A stretch of 64,000 bases of DNA, taken from the NCBI RefSeq assembly GCF_022179285.1, contig NZ_BPQO01000004.1:186001-250000 (forward strand), given 5' to 3'. The position numbers and the translations under genes are program-made. Source of the stretch: Methylobacterium hispanicum. GTDB taxonomy: Bacteria; Pseudomonadota; Alphaproteobacteria; Rhizobiales; Beijerinckiaceae. The notes under the pieces were generated by a model that made no database searches, was not told the origin of the DNA, and saw only the letters and a program-made list of their open reading frames with translations. Below are positions 52,374 to 61,645 of this stretch, piece by piece; position 1 is the stretch's first letter, and every line of letters begins with the position of its first letter.

Positions 52374-53120
52374 TCAGTTCAACGCCACCGGGCGCTTGAT
52401 CTTCGGGACCCGCTGCTTCGACGCCATCGAAAGGTTCGCAGCGCGGTCGACGACCCGCAGGACGGCGGCTTGGTGGTGGTACTGCCGGAACGCCTCGGCG
52501 CTGGCGGGGTCGGCGAAGAGCGTGTGGATCTGTCCGTCCGCGGAGGGGGTGAGCACCCCGTCGGGTATGTTCCGCCCCCAGCCTCTCGCCGCCCGGAAGG
52601 CGACGACCAGCTGGTTGAACGTCGGCCAAGCATGGTCGAGGTGGGCCTCGGCGAAGGCGATGGGCCGGTTCGTGAGCTCGCAGGGCACCTTGCCTCCCGC
52701 GTCGCCGTGAAGCTCGAAGTGCCGCTCCTTGGCGGCCAGGAGGTCCGCCTGCACCGCGGCTCGGCAGGCGTCGTAGAACTCCTTGGAGCGCCCCTTGGGC
52801 TGCCCCTTGACCGCATCGATGTAGCTGAAATCGGTCTCCGTGCCGTCGGTCCGACGGACCCAGAAGCCGGGCGACGCGTAGTGACCCTCCCGGACGTTCA
52901 GGCGCCGCATGAAGCAGTCGACGCCGGCACCGATCTTGGAAGGGCCGTCCGTGATCGCTTCGTCGTAGCGCTGCAGCAGACCGAGCAGATCGTCGTGGTC
53001 TTCGCGGTCGTCGACGACTGCGCCGTTCGCGTAGCGGTGCAGCATGGACTTGAAGTGGTCGAGCGCGGCCTGCTGCGTCAGCCACGTGCGGCCGTTCGGA
53101 AACTCGATCTTCTTCGCCAC
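52374..53120 (-). CDS. DUF3223 (DCL-like) protein
   Basis: 248 residues from GTG 53120 with GGA before it. Residues ~1-110 match DUF3223/DCL (PF11523): FPNGRTWLTQQAALDHFKSML, the D-D...L-L-Q-R-Y-D block, G-A-G-V-D-C-F and F-W-V-R-R-T-D-G-T-E-T-D-F-S-Y. The C-terminal half contains PCELTNRPIAFAEAHLDHAWPTFNQLVVAF, a C...H-x-D-H arrangement reminiscent of an HNH-type metal site. Related bacterial proteins are unassigned; nucleic-acid binding or cleavage is plausible. Convergent to the ATPase operon. Confidence 0.75.
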   Translation of the reverse strand: MAKKIEFPNGRTWLTQQAALDHFKSMLHRYANGAVVDDREDHDDLLGLLQRYDEAITDGPSKIGAGVDCFMRRLNVREGHYASPGFWVRRTDGTETDFSYIDAVKGQPKGRSKEFYDACRAAVQADLLAAKERHFELHGDAGGKVPCELTNRPIAFAEAHLDHAWPTFNQLVVAFRAARGWGRNIPDGVLTPSADGQIHTLFADPASAEAFRQYHHQAAVLRVVDRAANLSMASKQRVPKIKRPVALN

Positions 53121-53383
53121 TCCCCGCTCCCCCCTGCCGGACGAGGCGTCCGGCGACGAGCTTTCAGATATGGCCAAGCTCGGGAGTTGCAAAGGGTGCG
53201 ACCGGTCGATCGATGCCCGCACCTCCTTCGCCGCAGGCTTGGTCGGACGCTGGCTCCCGCACGAGTCCGGCGCAAGGTGTCGATGACGGCAAAGGAACGG
53301 TTCTCACGCATTTGCACGGATGCGTTAACGCCGTCGCGCATCATCGTAGCTTATGTCGTTCCTTCGAGATCGAGGAGTGCGCC

Positions 53384-53839
53384 GTGCCGAGCCAGAACAT
53401 CGACCGAGGTGACCAACCGTTCCGTCCCGCCATCGCGCCGAGGGACCTGATCCCGAACCTGGACGTCCACGGCAACGCGCTGGAGATAGGCTGCCGCGTG
53501 CGGAGCTTTTCCTCTACTTTCGCGTACGAGGACGGTCGCGTCGCCGGATTGGAGACGGCCGGCGACCGCGTCAGCTACCTGGAAGGCGTGCTGAGGGCGA
53601 TCGGCGACGTCCGCAGGGATTGCCCGCGCTATACGATCGAGGTCGAGCGACGCGTCTCCGGCCGCGGCGACCGGATCAAGGACGAGACCGTGGCCGCCGA
53701 CGATCCCTGGAGGACCGTGATCCCCCCGGTGAACGGAACCCCGACCTCGGCTGGCGAATACTGCTTCGGGGTCGTGCGCATCGCGGACGCCCCCGCGCCG
53801 GAGCGCGAAGGCGATGCGCGCACTACTTCGGATGCATAG
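53384..53839 (+). CDS. Hypothetical protein
   Basis: 151 residues from GTG 53384 with GAGGAG at 6-8 bases. Basic/acidic mixed, no signal peptide: ALEIGCRVRSFSSTFAYEDGRVAGLE (beta) and YLEGVLRAIGDVRRDCPRYTIEVERRV. No family recognised. Longer upstream readings look artefactual. Confidence 0.6.
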   Translation: MPSQNIDRGDQPFRPAIAPRDLIPNLDVHGNALEIGCRVRSFSSTFAYEDGRVAGLETAGDRVSYLEGVLRAIGDVRRDCPRYTIEVERRVSGRGDRIKDETVAADDPWRTVIPPVNGTPTSAGEYCFGVVRIADAPAPEREGDARTTSDA

Positions 53840-54245
53840 GTGACCTGACGGAAGGCTCGTCGGGCTCGCCCGACGACGTCGGGCATCGGGATGCCGAAGG
53901 CCTTCGGCGGTACGCTGCGAGGACCGAAGAGGCGAAGAGCTACCGGGAGTTCCGCCGGAACGCCGTCCGACCCTGCCCATGTCCATCCGGCATTCGCTCG
54001 GCACGCAGCAGGCAGGTCGCCTGCGTGAAGTGGAGCGCGAGATCACCGGCCGGATCGGACGCGGCGGGACGGCCTTCCTCAAGGCAAGCACGGAGAACGC
54101 GCTGTCTGGTCAGGACGAGGCCTTCTGGATAGCCGCTACCCCAAGACAGGCCGAATCGCGGGGAAGAACTGCGCGTCGGCTTCATACTTTGCAGCGGGCC
54201 CGCCGCTCTCTACCGAGCTTTGCGCCCTCCTGCCAGCGTACGCCA

Positions 54246-54842
54246 TCACGGGGGGAAGGATCCGCAACCGTGTGGGTGAAAGGCATCCACCACGGCTTCG
54301 ATCTCGTCGTCCGAGGGTCTGCCAAGACCCGGCGCTCCCAGGCGAAGCGCAGGCACGACCCGGGCTTCCGCGACTTCGTCGGCCGCGATCCGGGCCGCTG
54401 CCGCGCCCTGGCCCCGGGTCTCGTAGCCGATCGCCACGACGCTCTCCCACCCGATGACGCCTTCAACGAAGATCTCGTCGGGTTCGATCGTGGTGGCCTC
54501 GGAGATCCTGCGCTTGCGCTGCAGGAAAGCCCCGACGTCCCCTTCATCCCGACGCAGCGCGGCGAGCTCCCGGGTGGTGTGATACGCCTCCCAGGACCGG
54601 ATCGCGTGCACGGGACAGCCGAGAGAGGCGGCATCGATCACTAGACAGGGTTCCCGATCGAGCTCCTCGTCGGGCGTCCAAAGCAGCGGATCCGATGAGG
54701 TGCTGGTACCGACGACCTCGCGGCCCACACCGATCACGAAGTGCGTCCAGGCTGGAGCGAGATGCCCGCTGCGGTCGAACGATCGCAGTTGCTCGACGGA
54801 GAGCCAGTGGAACAGGTAACGGGCGTGTGGCGCGGTGGACAT
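54246..54842 (-). CDS. Putative ART-like protein
   Basis: 198 residues from ATG 54842. Begins with ARYLFHWLSVEQLRSFDRSGHLAP, like the first block of ART-fold proteins ('YLyHwts.e.l..i...G.l.P'). VGTSTSSDPLLW supplies the second block with its Ser-Thr-Ser turn, and S-E-A-T-T-I-E-P-D-E-I-F-V-E-G-V-I the last strand with the acidic residue, giving an H...STS...E order. It probably transfers ADP-ribose to a protein or nucleic acid, but the family assignment is by pattern only. Confidence 0.5.
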   Translation of the reverse strand: MSTAPHARYLFHWLSVEQLRSFDRSGHLAPAWTHFVIGVGREVVGTSTSSDPLLWTPDEELDREPCLVIDAASLGCPVHAIRSWEAYHTTRELAALRRDEGDVGAFLQRKRRISEATTIEPDEIFVEGVIGWESVVAIGYETRGQGAAAARIAADEVAEARVVPALRLGAPGLGRPSDDEIEAVVDAFHPHGCGSFPP

Positions 54843-54987
54843 GCAGGCGTTTACCCGCAGATCGCGAAAGAGGCGTGCGGTCGCTTCCGATGAAGCGCTC
54901 ACCGGCGTCTGCGTAGAGCCGCTCCGAACAAGTGCCAATCGTGGCTCGTTCGTCCATGGCGGACACAGCCGCTGCCGGCATCCGGCT

Positions 54988-55293
54988 TCAATCGCCCGGC
55001 GTTCTGCCAGTCGTCAGAAACTTGCACTTTCCTGAGCCGCTGACGATTTCTCCCATCGTGCTTATACGGCCGCTGCGCCCATCCTTAGAAAGGACCATTT
55101 CAACCATTATCTCTCCGCCGTAGACCTCCCAGACGTACTTGTTTGGTGCGATCTTCTTCATTTCCCCGGTCTGACCATCAGGGGTATGCCAACTCTCGAA
55201 ATTCATATTGACGGTGATTTCAAATTTTTTCTTTCCCTTGCCGACCGCGCAGTCAAGAACGTTCGCATTCGACCGCTGCGGCCAGGCAAGCAA
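54988..55293 (-). CDS. Hypothetical protein, possibly with lost start
   Basis: 101 residues from TTG 55293 (LLAWPQRSNANVLDCAVGKGKKKFEITVNMNFESW). The frame continues eleven codons upstream (TKSATIGLLTI; the whole reads like a signal peptide SATIGLLTILLLAWPQRSNA) but contains no ATG/GTG/TTG before a TAG; only an ATA could serve. Lower in G+C than its neighbours. Either an unusual start is used or the start codon has been lost. Confidence 0.4.
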   Translation of the reverse strand: MLAWPQRSNANVLDCAVGKGKKKFEITVNMNFESWHTPDGQTGEMKKIAPNKYVWEVYGGEIMVEMVLSKDGRSGRISTMGEIVSGSGKCKFLTTGRTPGD

Positions 55294-56224
55294 GAGAATT
55301 GTAAGTAACCCTATCGTTGCGCTCTTTGTCTAAAAGCTTGCGTGCAAAATCGCCATCGGAGCAGCTGGCCTCCTCAAGATGCATTGCATAGACCAATGGT
55401 ACTTAGTGTTGGCTGGCGCATAGGTATTAATGGCCCAGATTGTGTTGGTCTTTACCGCTCTCGGTAACAGACCGAGCGCGAATCCATAATACAGGTGATT
55501 CTACGTCACCGTGCCGGCGCCCGGACCTGGAGGGTCGATCCGAGAGGAGTTTTTCCCGCCGACCACGCCGGCGGGACCAGCGCCGATCCAGGGTACGGGT
55601 GGGATGCATTTTAGGAACTGCGCCAGGCCGGATTCAACGGTTGGCCGGTCATCGTTCCTTCGTGGCGACGCACTCACGGCTGCCGCCGTATGGGGAAGCC
55701 GAAAGCAGGCAACAGCACGAGCGCCGGAGTGGCGGACGGCGATCCGTCGCGCCGGCCTACAGCCCCGCGAGGGCGCAAGGAAAGAACGACGGGCACGTGA
55801 ATCCGGCAAGCCGACCGGCAATCATATCGATGGAAGGAACGAACGAGGTGGCTTCCCATTTTCCTTACGGGTGTCGACCCTGGCGTTCCTATCGGGAGTG
55901 GGGTGTTCGGATGTATCCAACCGCAAGTGCCGAGGCCGCCCTGCCGACGGCGCCCGTGCTTTTCGCGCAGGCTGCGGCGGGTCGCCGCTGCACTTCGCTG
56001 GTGCCTGCCGGACCGGCTTCGTCGGCCTCCGAGAAGAGTTCGGGAGCAAGGTGCGGGTCTGATTTGCCGCATTCGACCGCTTCGCGGCCTCGTACAAGAT
56101 TTGTTGAGGTCCTCCTCTGCGCCGTACGGGCATCCACCCTCTCCCCCTTAAGTATTATACACCGCGGCGTCGGATATGAACCATCCAGCGAGCTGGACCG
56201 TTCAGCCCTGGCCGGTTCCACCTC
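55294..56224 (+). other. 930-base stretch without a supported gene
   Basis: The first 200 bases are AT-richer (around 55320-55510), the rest G+C-rich with overlapping Arg/Pro-rich frames on both strands and no recognisable protein. It probably holds the promoter for the small genes at 56225 and remnants of older genes. Confidence 0.4.
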
Positions 56225-56599
56225 ATGAAGAAAGTCATCCGCATCCATCCACTCCTTGCGGCGCAAAATCACGGCGGCGATCACAGCCCCCGGTCACTGC
56301 CGACCGCCGCGAACCGCCTGGACCTCGCTGCCCAGGTGGCGGCCGCCGGGATGGAGTCCGCCCGGCCAGTTCCGGATTGGGTATCGGCCTCCCCCGGTAT
56401 CCGCACGCACCTTCGCGTTGCTTCCGGGATGGCCATAGCCCGCTCGTCGGCGCCTGCCGCCCCGGAGGTCGTGCTTCATTCCCCCGCGATCATCGGCGAG
56501 GCCACGTCCCCCAGCATCCCCCATCGGGATCTCCCTACGGGATGGCCGCGCGAAGGCGAGGACTTCCCGCCCGACCAGTCCCGTCCGAGGTCGTGGTGA
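56225..56599 (+). CDS. Hypothetical protein
   Basis: 124 residues from ATG 56225 (MKKVIRIHPLLAAQNHGGDHSPRS...). Pro/Ser/Ala-rich and probably disordered; no signal peptide. Kept because its stop overlaps the start of the next gene (GTGA). Function unknown. Confidence 0.4.
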   Translation: MKKVIRIHPLLAAQNHGGDHSPRSLPTAANRLDLAAQVAAAGMESARPVPDWVSASPGIRTHLRVASGMAIARSSAPAAPEVVLHSPAIIGEATSPSIPHRDLPTGWPREGEDFPPDQSRPRSW

Positions 56600-56733
56600 A
56601 GTCCGCCCAGGTTCGAAGGGTGCTGGGCATCATCCTCGTCTTCCTGCTCATGGCCGTCGCCGGGTTGGCCTTGGGACGCATCCTTGCCGGCGAGGGCTAT
56701 CAATCGGTCTACGAGTTGTTCGGCCCCGTATGA
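56596..56733 (+). CDS. Very small membrane protein
   Basis: 45 residues from GTG 56596 overlapping the previous stop (GTGA). A basic start (VKSAQVRRV), one membrane helix (LGIILVFLLMAVAGLALGRILA) and a short exposed end (GEGYQSVYELFGPV). Likely an inner-membrane peptide whose partner is unknown. Confidence 0.5.
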   Translation: MKSAQVRRVLGIILVFLLMAVAGLALGRILAGEGYQSVYELFGPV

Positions 56734-56829
56734 GGCCGACGGCCGAAGAGCGGTCCCTCCCCGCATGGCCCCAGCCATTTGGCCTTTGCGGCTGGTCGGG
56801 CCATGAGGGTTCCGAGGAGTGCGCGAAGC

Positions 56830-58710
56830 ATGAAACGGGAACCGCTTGCAGTCCTGCGCGAGGTGTTCGGGCATGCGGAGTTCCGCGGCCCGCAGGAGCA
56901 AGTCATCCACCACGTGGTCGCAGGCGGCGATGCGATCGTTCTGGCGCCGACGGGCATCGGGAAGTCCGCGACCTTCCAGGTCGCCTCGCTCTGCCGCGAG
57001 GGTACGGGCGTGGTCGTCTCGCCGCTGATCGCGTTGATGCAGGACCAAGTCCAGCAGCTTGAGGCCGCCGGCGTGCGCGCCGCCTTCCTGAACTCGACCC
57101 AGAGCCAGGACCAGCAGCGGCGCGTCCGGGACGAGTTCTCAGCCGGACGCCTGGATTTCCTGTACGTGACCCCGGAGCGCGTCGCGCTGCCCGGCTTCCA
57201 GTCCCTGCTCGCGAAGACCAGGATCTCATTGATCAGCGTCGACGAGGCGCACTGCATATCGCAATGGGGTCACGATTTCCGGCCGGAATACAGGGAGCTG
57301 GGCAAGCTGAGGACTTTGTTTCCTCACGTGCCGTTCATCGCCCTGACGGCCACGGCCGACCAGCAGACCCGGGCCGACATCGCCCGCGGCCTCTGCCTCG
57401 AAGACGCCCTCATGGTGACGACGAGCTTCGACCGGCCGAACATCGATCTCACGATCACGCCCCGCGAGAGCGCCAACGACCAGCTCCTGGCGTTCATCAG
57501 GGCCGGAGGCAAGGGCGAGACGGGCATCGTCTACTGCCTCTCCCGGAAAAAGGTCGAAGCGACGGCGGCATGGCTGAAGCGGCGCGGCGTCGACGCCATC
57601 CCCTATCACGCCGGCTTCGACGCGCAGACGCGCAGCAGAACCCAGAAGGCCTTCATCGAGCAGGACGGCCTCGTCCTGGTCGCCACGATCGCGTTCGGCA
57701 TGGGGATCAACAAACCGAACGTGAGGTTCGTGGCCCATGCGGATCTGCCGTCGTCGGTCGAGGCATATCAGCAGGAGATCGGTCGCGCCGGCCGCGACGG
57801 GCTGCCGTCGAGAGCCATGATGCTCTACGGGGCCCAGGACATCGTCCAGCGAAGGCGAATGATCGAGGAGGGCGATGCCGATCCGAACATCAAGAGGACG
57901 GAGATCGCCAAGCTGAATGCCCTGGTCGGTCTCGCGGAAACGGTCGGCTGCCGTCGCCAAGCCGTGCTCAACTACTTCGGAGAGACCCACGCCGGCAACT
58001 GCGGCTCCTGCGACACGTGCCGGTCCCCGGCCGCGACCGTCGACGCGAGCGTGGCCGCGCAGAAGTTCCTGAGCGCCGTCTACCGCACCGGGCAGCGCTT
58101 CGGTGCGGCCTACGTGATCGACGTGCTGCGGGGCAAGTCGTCCGACAAGCTGCGCCGCAACGGGCACGACAAGCTGCAGACCTTCGGCATCGGCGCCGAT
58201 ATGGACGCTTCCGCTTGGCAGGGCGTGCTGCGCCAGCTCGTCGTCCAAGAGGCCATCGTCGTCGACCACGACGCCTTCGGAGGCCTGAAGTTCGGTACGG
58301 CCGCCCGGGCGATCCTGAAGGGCGAGACCAAGGTCGTGATGCGTGAGGACCGCCGGATGCGGGCGACCGACGTCATGTCGTCGCTCAAGGCTTCCGTCGC
58401 CGCCAAGCAGCAGCTGGCCCCGGAGGACGAGGATCTGTTCCAGACGCTCAAGGCGCTCCGCTCGGAGCTCGCGCGCCAGTCCGGCGTGCCGGCCTACGTC
58501 GTCGCCCAGGACACCACTCTGCTCGCGATCGCCCGGATCAAGCCCGCGGACGTCCAGGCCATGGGCCTCGTGCCCGGCTTCGGGCAGGCGAAGATCGCAA
58601 AATACGGCTCGGCCTTCGCGGCCGCCGTCGTCGGCCACCTCCACGAGAACGGGCTCGACGACGTGGAGCCTGCCGAGGCCGAGGACATTCTCGGTGCGCC
58701 GAGCCCTTGA
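56830..58710 (+). CDS. recQ: RecQ-family DNA helicase
   Basis: 626 residues, ATP-dependent 3'-5' helicase. Motif I A-P-T-G-I-G-K-S (residues ~39-46; usual form PTGGGKS), [15 protein letters not shown] box ([15 protein letters not shown], ~137-151), motif III T-A-T-A, motif V ([13 protein letters not shown]), motif VI ([11 protein letters not shown]). The zinc site is C...C-G-S-C-D-T-C near residue 400, then a winged-helix RQC and a C-terminal HRDC ([10 protein letters not shown]). Complete. It repairs and restarts replication forks; its place in this island hints at an accessory copy. Confidence 0.93.
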   Translation: MKREPLAVLREVFGHAEFRGPQEQVIHHVVAGGDAIVLAPTGIGKSATFQVASLCREGTGVVVSPLIALMQDQVQQLEAAGVRAAFLNSTQSQDQQRRVRDEFSAGRLDFLYVTPERVALPGFQSLLAKTRISLISVDEAHCISQWGHDFRPEYRELGKLRTLFPHVPFIALTATADQQTRADIARGLCLEDALMVTTSFDRPNIDLTITPRESANDQLLAFIRAGGKGETGIVYCLSRKKVEATAAWLKRRGVDAIPYHAGFDAQTRSRTQKAFIEQDGLVLVATIAFGMGINKPNVRFVAHADLPSSVEAYQQEIGRAGRDGLPSRAMMLYGAQDIVQRRRMIEEGDADPNIKRTEIAKLNALVGLAETVGCRRQAVLNYFGETHAGNCGSCDTCRSPAATVDASVAAQKFLSAVYRTGQRFGAAYVIDVLRGKSSDKLRRNGHDKLQTFGIGADMDASAWQGVLRQLVVQEAIVVDHDAFGGLKFGTAARAILKGETKVVMREDRRMRATDVMSSLKASVAAKQQLAPEDEDLFQTLKALRSELARQSGVPAYVVAQDTTLLAIARIKPADVQAMGLVPGFGQAKIAKYGSAFAAAVVGHLHENGLDDVEPAEAEDILGAPSP

Positions 58711-59161
58711 GGCTGTTCTGGAGCGCCCACGCCGAGGCGGGTCCGATGCCCCGCTCCTTGGTCGGGGGACCCGAAGCGAGGCCGGATGGAAAACGGGAGC
58801 CGGTCCCGAGCCGAGTGTGTTCCCCGACGCCCAGTCGTACCATGCCCCGGGATGGCTGGTAGCCTCGGCGAAGCGCTTCGCGCCTCTGGAATGGAGGCCG
58901 ACGTAGTCGACGAGGCTCGGCGCCGCCTCAGACCGGTGCTCGGAACCATGGTGATCTCGGCGGGACGTTGTTCCGCTTGGGCGCGATGGGCAGCTCCCGG
59001 GGCAGTTAATCTGGGATTGCCGTGAAGACGGGCATTCTTCTCACTTGCCAACGTGGCATCAAACATATTGGAAACATGAATCGAGTCAGCAACTGACATT
59101 CAGAAGCCGTTCATCGCTTGCGTACTTGGATGCTGCCACGAAATTGCATGCGGGGACGACC
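58711..59161 (+). other. Intergenic region downstream of recQ
   Basis: 450 bases without a confident gene. A possible 55-residue frame starts at ATG 58852 (MAGSLGEALRASGMEADVVDEARRR...), but nothing else supports it. The last 100 bases are AT-richer and probably hold the promoter of the Gly/Tyr-rich gene. Confidence 0.35.
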
Positions 59162-59497
59162 ATGAAGAAGCTTGCCCTTTCGACCCTGGCCACCGCCGTT
59201 GCCGGGTCGCTCCTCCTGAGTTCGGCCGCGGAAGCCCGACCGGGCTACCGCGGCGGCGGCTACTACGGCGGACACGGTGGTTACGCACGTCAGGGGGGCT
59301 ACGGCGGATACCGTCACTACGGTCACCGCCGCGGCGGCAACATCGGCGGCGCCCTCGCGGCGGGCGCGTTCCTGGGCATCCTGGGAGGCGCGATCGCGGC
59401 CTCGCAGGCGCCGTCCTACGGCTACGGGTATGCGCCAAGCTACGGCTACGGATATGCCCCGGCCTACGGCTACGGCTATCCCGCCTACGGGTATTGA
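59162..59497 (+). CDS. Exported Gly/Tyr-rich repeat protein
   Basis: 111 residues. Signal peptide MKKLALSTLATAVAGSLLLSSAAEA; then a Gly/Tyr/His-rich segment (RGGGYYGGHGGYARQGGYGGY), a glycine-zipper helix (GGALAAGAFLGILGGAIAA) and three repeats of Y-G-Y-G-Y-A/P. Common in Methylobacterium-type genomes; probably surface-associated and of low complexity. Followed by a clear terminator. Confidence 0.75.
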   Translation: MKKLALSTLATAVAGSLLLSSAAEARPGYRGGGYYGGHGGYARQGGYGGYRHYGHRRGGNIGGALAAGAFLGILGGAIAASQAPSYGYGYAPSYGYGYAPAYGYGYPAYGY

Positions 59498-59521
59498 GCA
59501 AAGCCGGCATATCACTTCGGG

Positions 59522-59539
59522 GGGCGCCTTCGGGCGCCC
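59522..59539 (+). terminator. Rho-independent terminator
   Basis: GGGCGCC-TTCG-GGCGCCC, a 7-bp G+C stem with a stable UUCG-type tetraloop followed by TTCTGCGTTTC, 24 bases after the stop of the Gly/Tyr-rich gene. Confidence 0.75.
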
Positions 59540-59975
59540 TTCTGCGTTTCATGCGGCGTCGTCGGGAGCGGGATCCTCCTCCGGCGTTCGTGACCGTTGC
59601 CTCTGGGCCCAACCACCCTGCACAAGAGCCCGATCAAGCCCGCCTCGGCCGGCGGCGAGGTCGCAAGGGATGTCGGGCCGCCGCGCTCCGCGTGCTCGAG
59701 GCGTCTTTCGCCCGACCCGGCGATGATGCCTCTCCGCCGCGGAGTGAGGCTCCGGGCCTGCCGGTGCACGATCCCGAGTCCGCTTGGAATAATGATCTCA
59801 GACTCTGCCGCATGGTGGCCGGCGCAGAACCCTTCGAGCGGCGCGTCGAGACCGAACGTCTGCAACTTCCAGTTCCAATCGGTGGATCAATTTTACGCAC
59901 TTTCCTCGGAAAGGGTGTAGCCATGCCTGCTACATTGAGTGCCTGAGATCAGGGCGCGGGGCAGGCCAAGCAGAA
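59540..59975 (+). other. Intergenic region after the terminator
   Basis: About 435 bases without a supported gene. Its last part, 59880-59970, is AT-richer and should contain the promoter of the exported gene at 59976. Confidence 0.35.
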
Positions 59976-60326
59976 ATGAAAAAGATATTTACTCTCGCTG
60001 CGTGCTTCATCTCAGCCTCCATGCATGTAGATGCAGCCAGAGCGTTGGACGGAACCGGATGGTGGGTCTTGATAGGCTCTTTCCCCGCAGAGTTGAAAGA
60101 CACCAACGCCGAGCATCGCTATATGGAAGCAAAGGCCCGGCCTTGTGGGCTGCGCTACTTCAATGATCGCTCCGGCAAGTGGCTTGGATTCAGTGAAGGT
60201 CGTACGGCTTTCGTTTCGCGCGGCGCGCCCTTTCCGAGCAAAGCTCAGGCCGAAGGCGAGCGGCAACGCATCCGGCAATGCTTTCCAGATGCGTATGTCA
60301 AGTATGGGCAATACCTGGGCGAGTAG
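59976..60326 (+). CDS. Exported small protein with SPOR-like motif
   Basis: 116 residues. Signal peptide MKKIFTLAACFISASMHVDAARA, then W-W-V-L-I-G-S-F-P, F-V-S-R-G-A-P-F-P-S-K-A-Q-A-E and Q-C-F-P-D-A-Y-V-K-Y-G-Q-Y. The 'W.V.iGSFp....A' opening followed by 'FV..G.pF.s...A' resembles a SPOR domain (septal peptidoglycan binding), but the match is weak. Less G+C-rich than its neighbours. Confidence 0.55.
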   Translation: MKKIFTLAACFISASMHVDAARALDGTGWWVLIGSFPAELKDTNAEHRYMEAKARPCGLRYFNDRSGKWLGFSEGRTAFVSRGAPFPSKAQAEGERQRIRQCFPDAYVKYGQYLGE

Positions 60327-60404
60327 TTTCCTTGGTACGATCGGCGATCCGTCCACTCATGGCGGTGCCGCCGCTTCGTAGTGATTTGTGCTGGTAGTGT
60401 TCCG

Positions 60405-61457
60405 ATGCAGTTGATGATCCCAAAGGATATGGTCAGAACGTCGGTGGCGTCTCCGGACGTCGCTCGGCCTGGGTTGCCGTTCGCCTCCAAGATCCTGATC
60501 GGATCTGCGGCCAGTGCCGTGCTTGCAGTTGCCGCAGCCGGATTGGCCCTCACGTTCGGCAGCAGCGCCGCGATCGGTTTCGAGCCGGTTGCGAAGTCAT
60601 CCAGTTCCGGAGGACTGGCCCCCCTGTCTCGGTCCATCCCCGCCGAAGCGTCGCAGATACCGCCACAGCCAGTCGCAACCGAAGCGAATGTGCCGATATT
60701 CCGCATGCCCGATGAGGCCTTGAACTCAGGTGCTGGCAGGCATGGCCAGCGGCCAGAGACAGAATCCTACGTGGCAGCCGACAGTGCAGCCCGCATGCCT
60801 TACGAGGGCCGCTGGTATGCAAAGTATCATGCAGATTGCTACAATGGCACCGACGATTCAGAGAGGGTGCCTCTGCGTTTCACTTCGAGCAATCTGAAGT
60901 TCTATGAAACCAGCTGCAACGTTCGGTCTGTAAGACGATTGGGCGGCAGATTCAATCTCAAGTCCAAATGTACGTTTGAGGGAATATACTCGGAATCGAA
61001 TATCACTCTCGACTTTGTCGATGCCGACACCATGCGTGTCAACGCCTATGAAGCAGCTGGCATCGATGGCGCGCTTTACAAGCGGTGCAAACCGAAACAG
61101 AACGCGCACGCCCTGCCATCGGCGCCGAACGCTGAAAGAACGGCAGCCTCTCATCCGAAAAGGCCCCGTAGATCCGAGGTCGAACGCTGCTCTGGCGTTT
61201 TCATTCGCGACTCATGTGGGCCAAATAAGATTGGCTGCAGCGTCCCCAAAAAGGCTGGAGATACAGCGGATTTCATGGCGTCCGACCAGACCGACGGCGT
61301 CAGGACCTACGTCGTTTACCGGATGGACCATTATGCGGCATCGGATGTCCGATTGGAGCCCAATTGCCGGTTGCCCAGTTACAACATCGATTCGGAGATT
61401 CGCAGACGACAAAGCAATTTACGGATGATCGACCAGATCCTGTCGGGCCGCCCTTGA
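60405..61457 (+). CDS. Hypothetical membrane-anchored protein
   Basis: 350 residues from ATG 60405. One helix near the N-terminus (ILIGSAASAVLAVAAAGLALTFGSSAAIGF), then a Ser/Pro-rich stalk, a Cys-containing beta domain (EGRWYAKYHADCYNGTDDSERVPLRFTSSNLKFYETSCNVRSVRRL) and a second Cys-rich part (VERCSGVFIRDSCGPNKIGCSVPKKAG). Periplasmic. The base composition is lower in G+C than flanking genes. No family recognised. Confidence 0.6.
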   Translation: MQLMIPKDMVRTSVASPDVARPGLPFASKILIGSAASAVLAVAAAGLALTFGSSAAIGFEPVAKSSSSGGLAPLSRSIPAEASQIPPQPVATEANVPIFRMPDEALNSGAGRHGQRPETESYVAADSAARMPYEGRWYAKYHADCYNGTDDSERVPLRFTSSNLKFYETSCNVRSVRRLGGRFNLKSKCTFEGIYSESNITLDFVDADTMRVNAYEAAGIDGALYKRCKPKQNAHALPSAPNAERTAASHPKRPRRSEVERCSGVFIRDSCGPNKIGCSVPKKAGDTADFMASDQTDGVRTYVVYRMDHYAASDVRLEPNCRLPSYNIDSEIRRRQSNLRMIDQILSGRP

Positions 61458-61645
61458 GAGCGGCTCAGCACGGTTCGAAGTGATCGAAGATGCCGAGGCG
61501 GACAGAGAGGCCGGTCAGGGTACCATCGATGTCGGCCGTCGCTCGTGGCGCACGGGCGGTCGGCGGACCCGCCTGAACCAAGCGTGCAGGCGCTCTATCG
61601 TCCAACCTCAAGGGAACTACCCCTCCCTGCCATCGGAGCTGCCCC

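Noticed and set aside
53351..54091. 246-codon minus-strand frame
   Set aside because: Antisense to the gene at 53384, which has a GAGGAG ribosome site; Arg/Ser-rich and without motifs.
53979..54644. 221-codon plus-strand frame
   Set aside because: Mostly antisense to the ART-like gene at 54246; its first part (53979-54240) has no ribosome site or recognisable domain.
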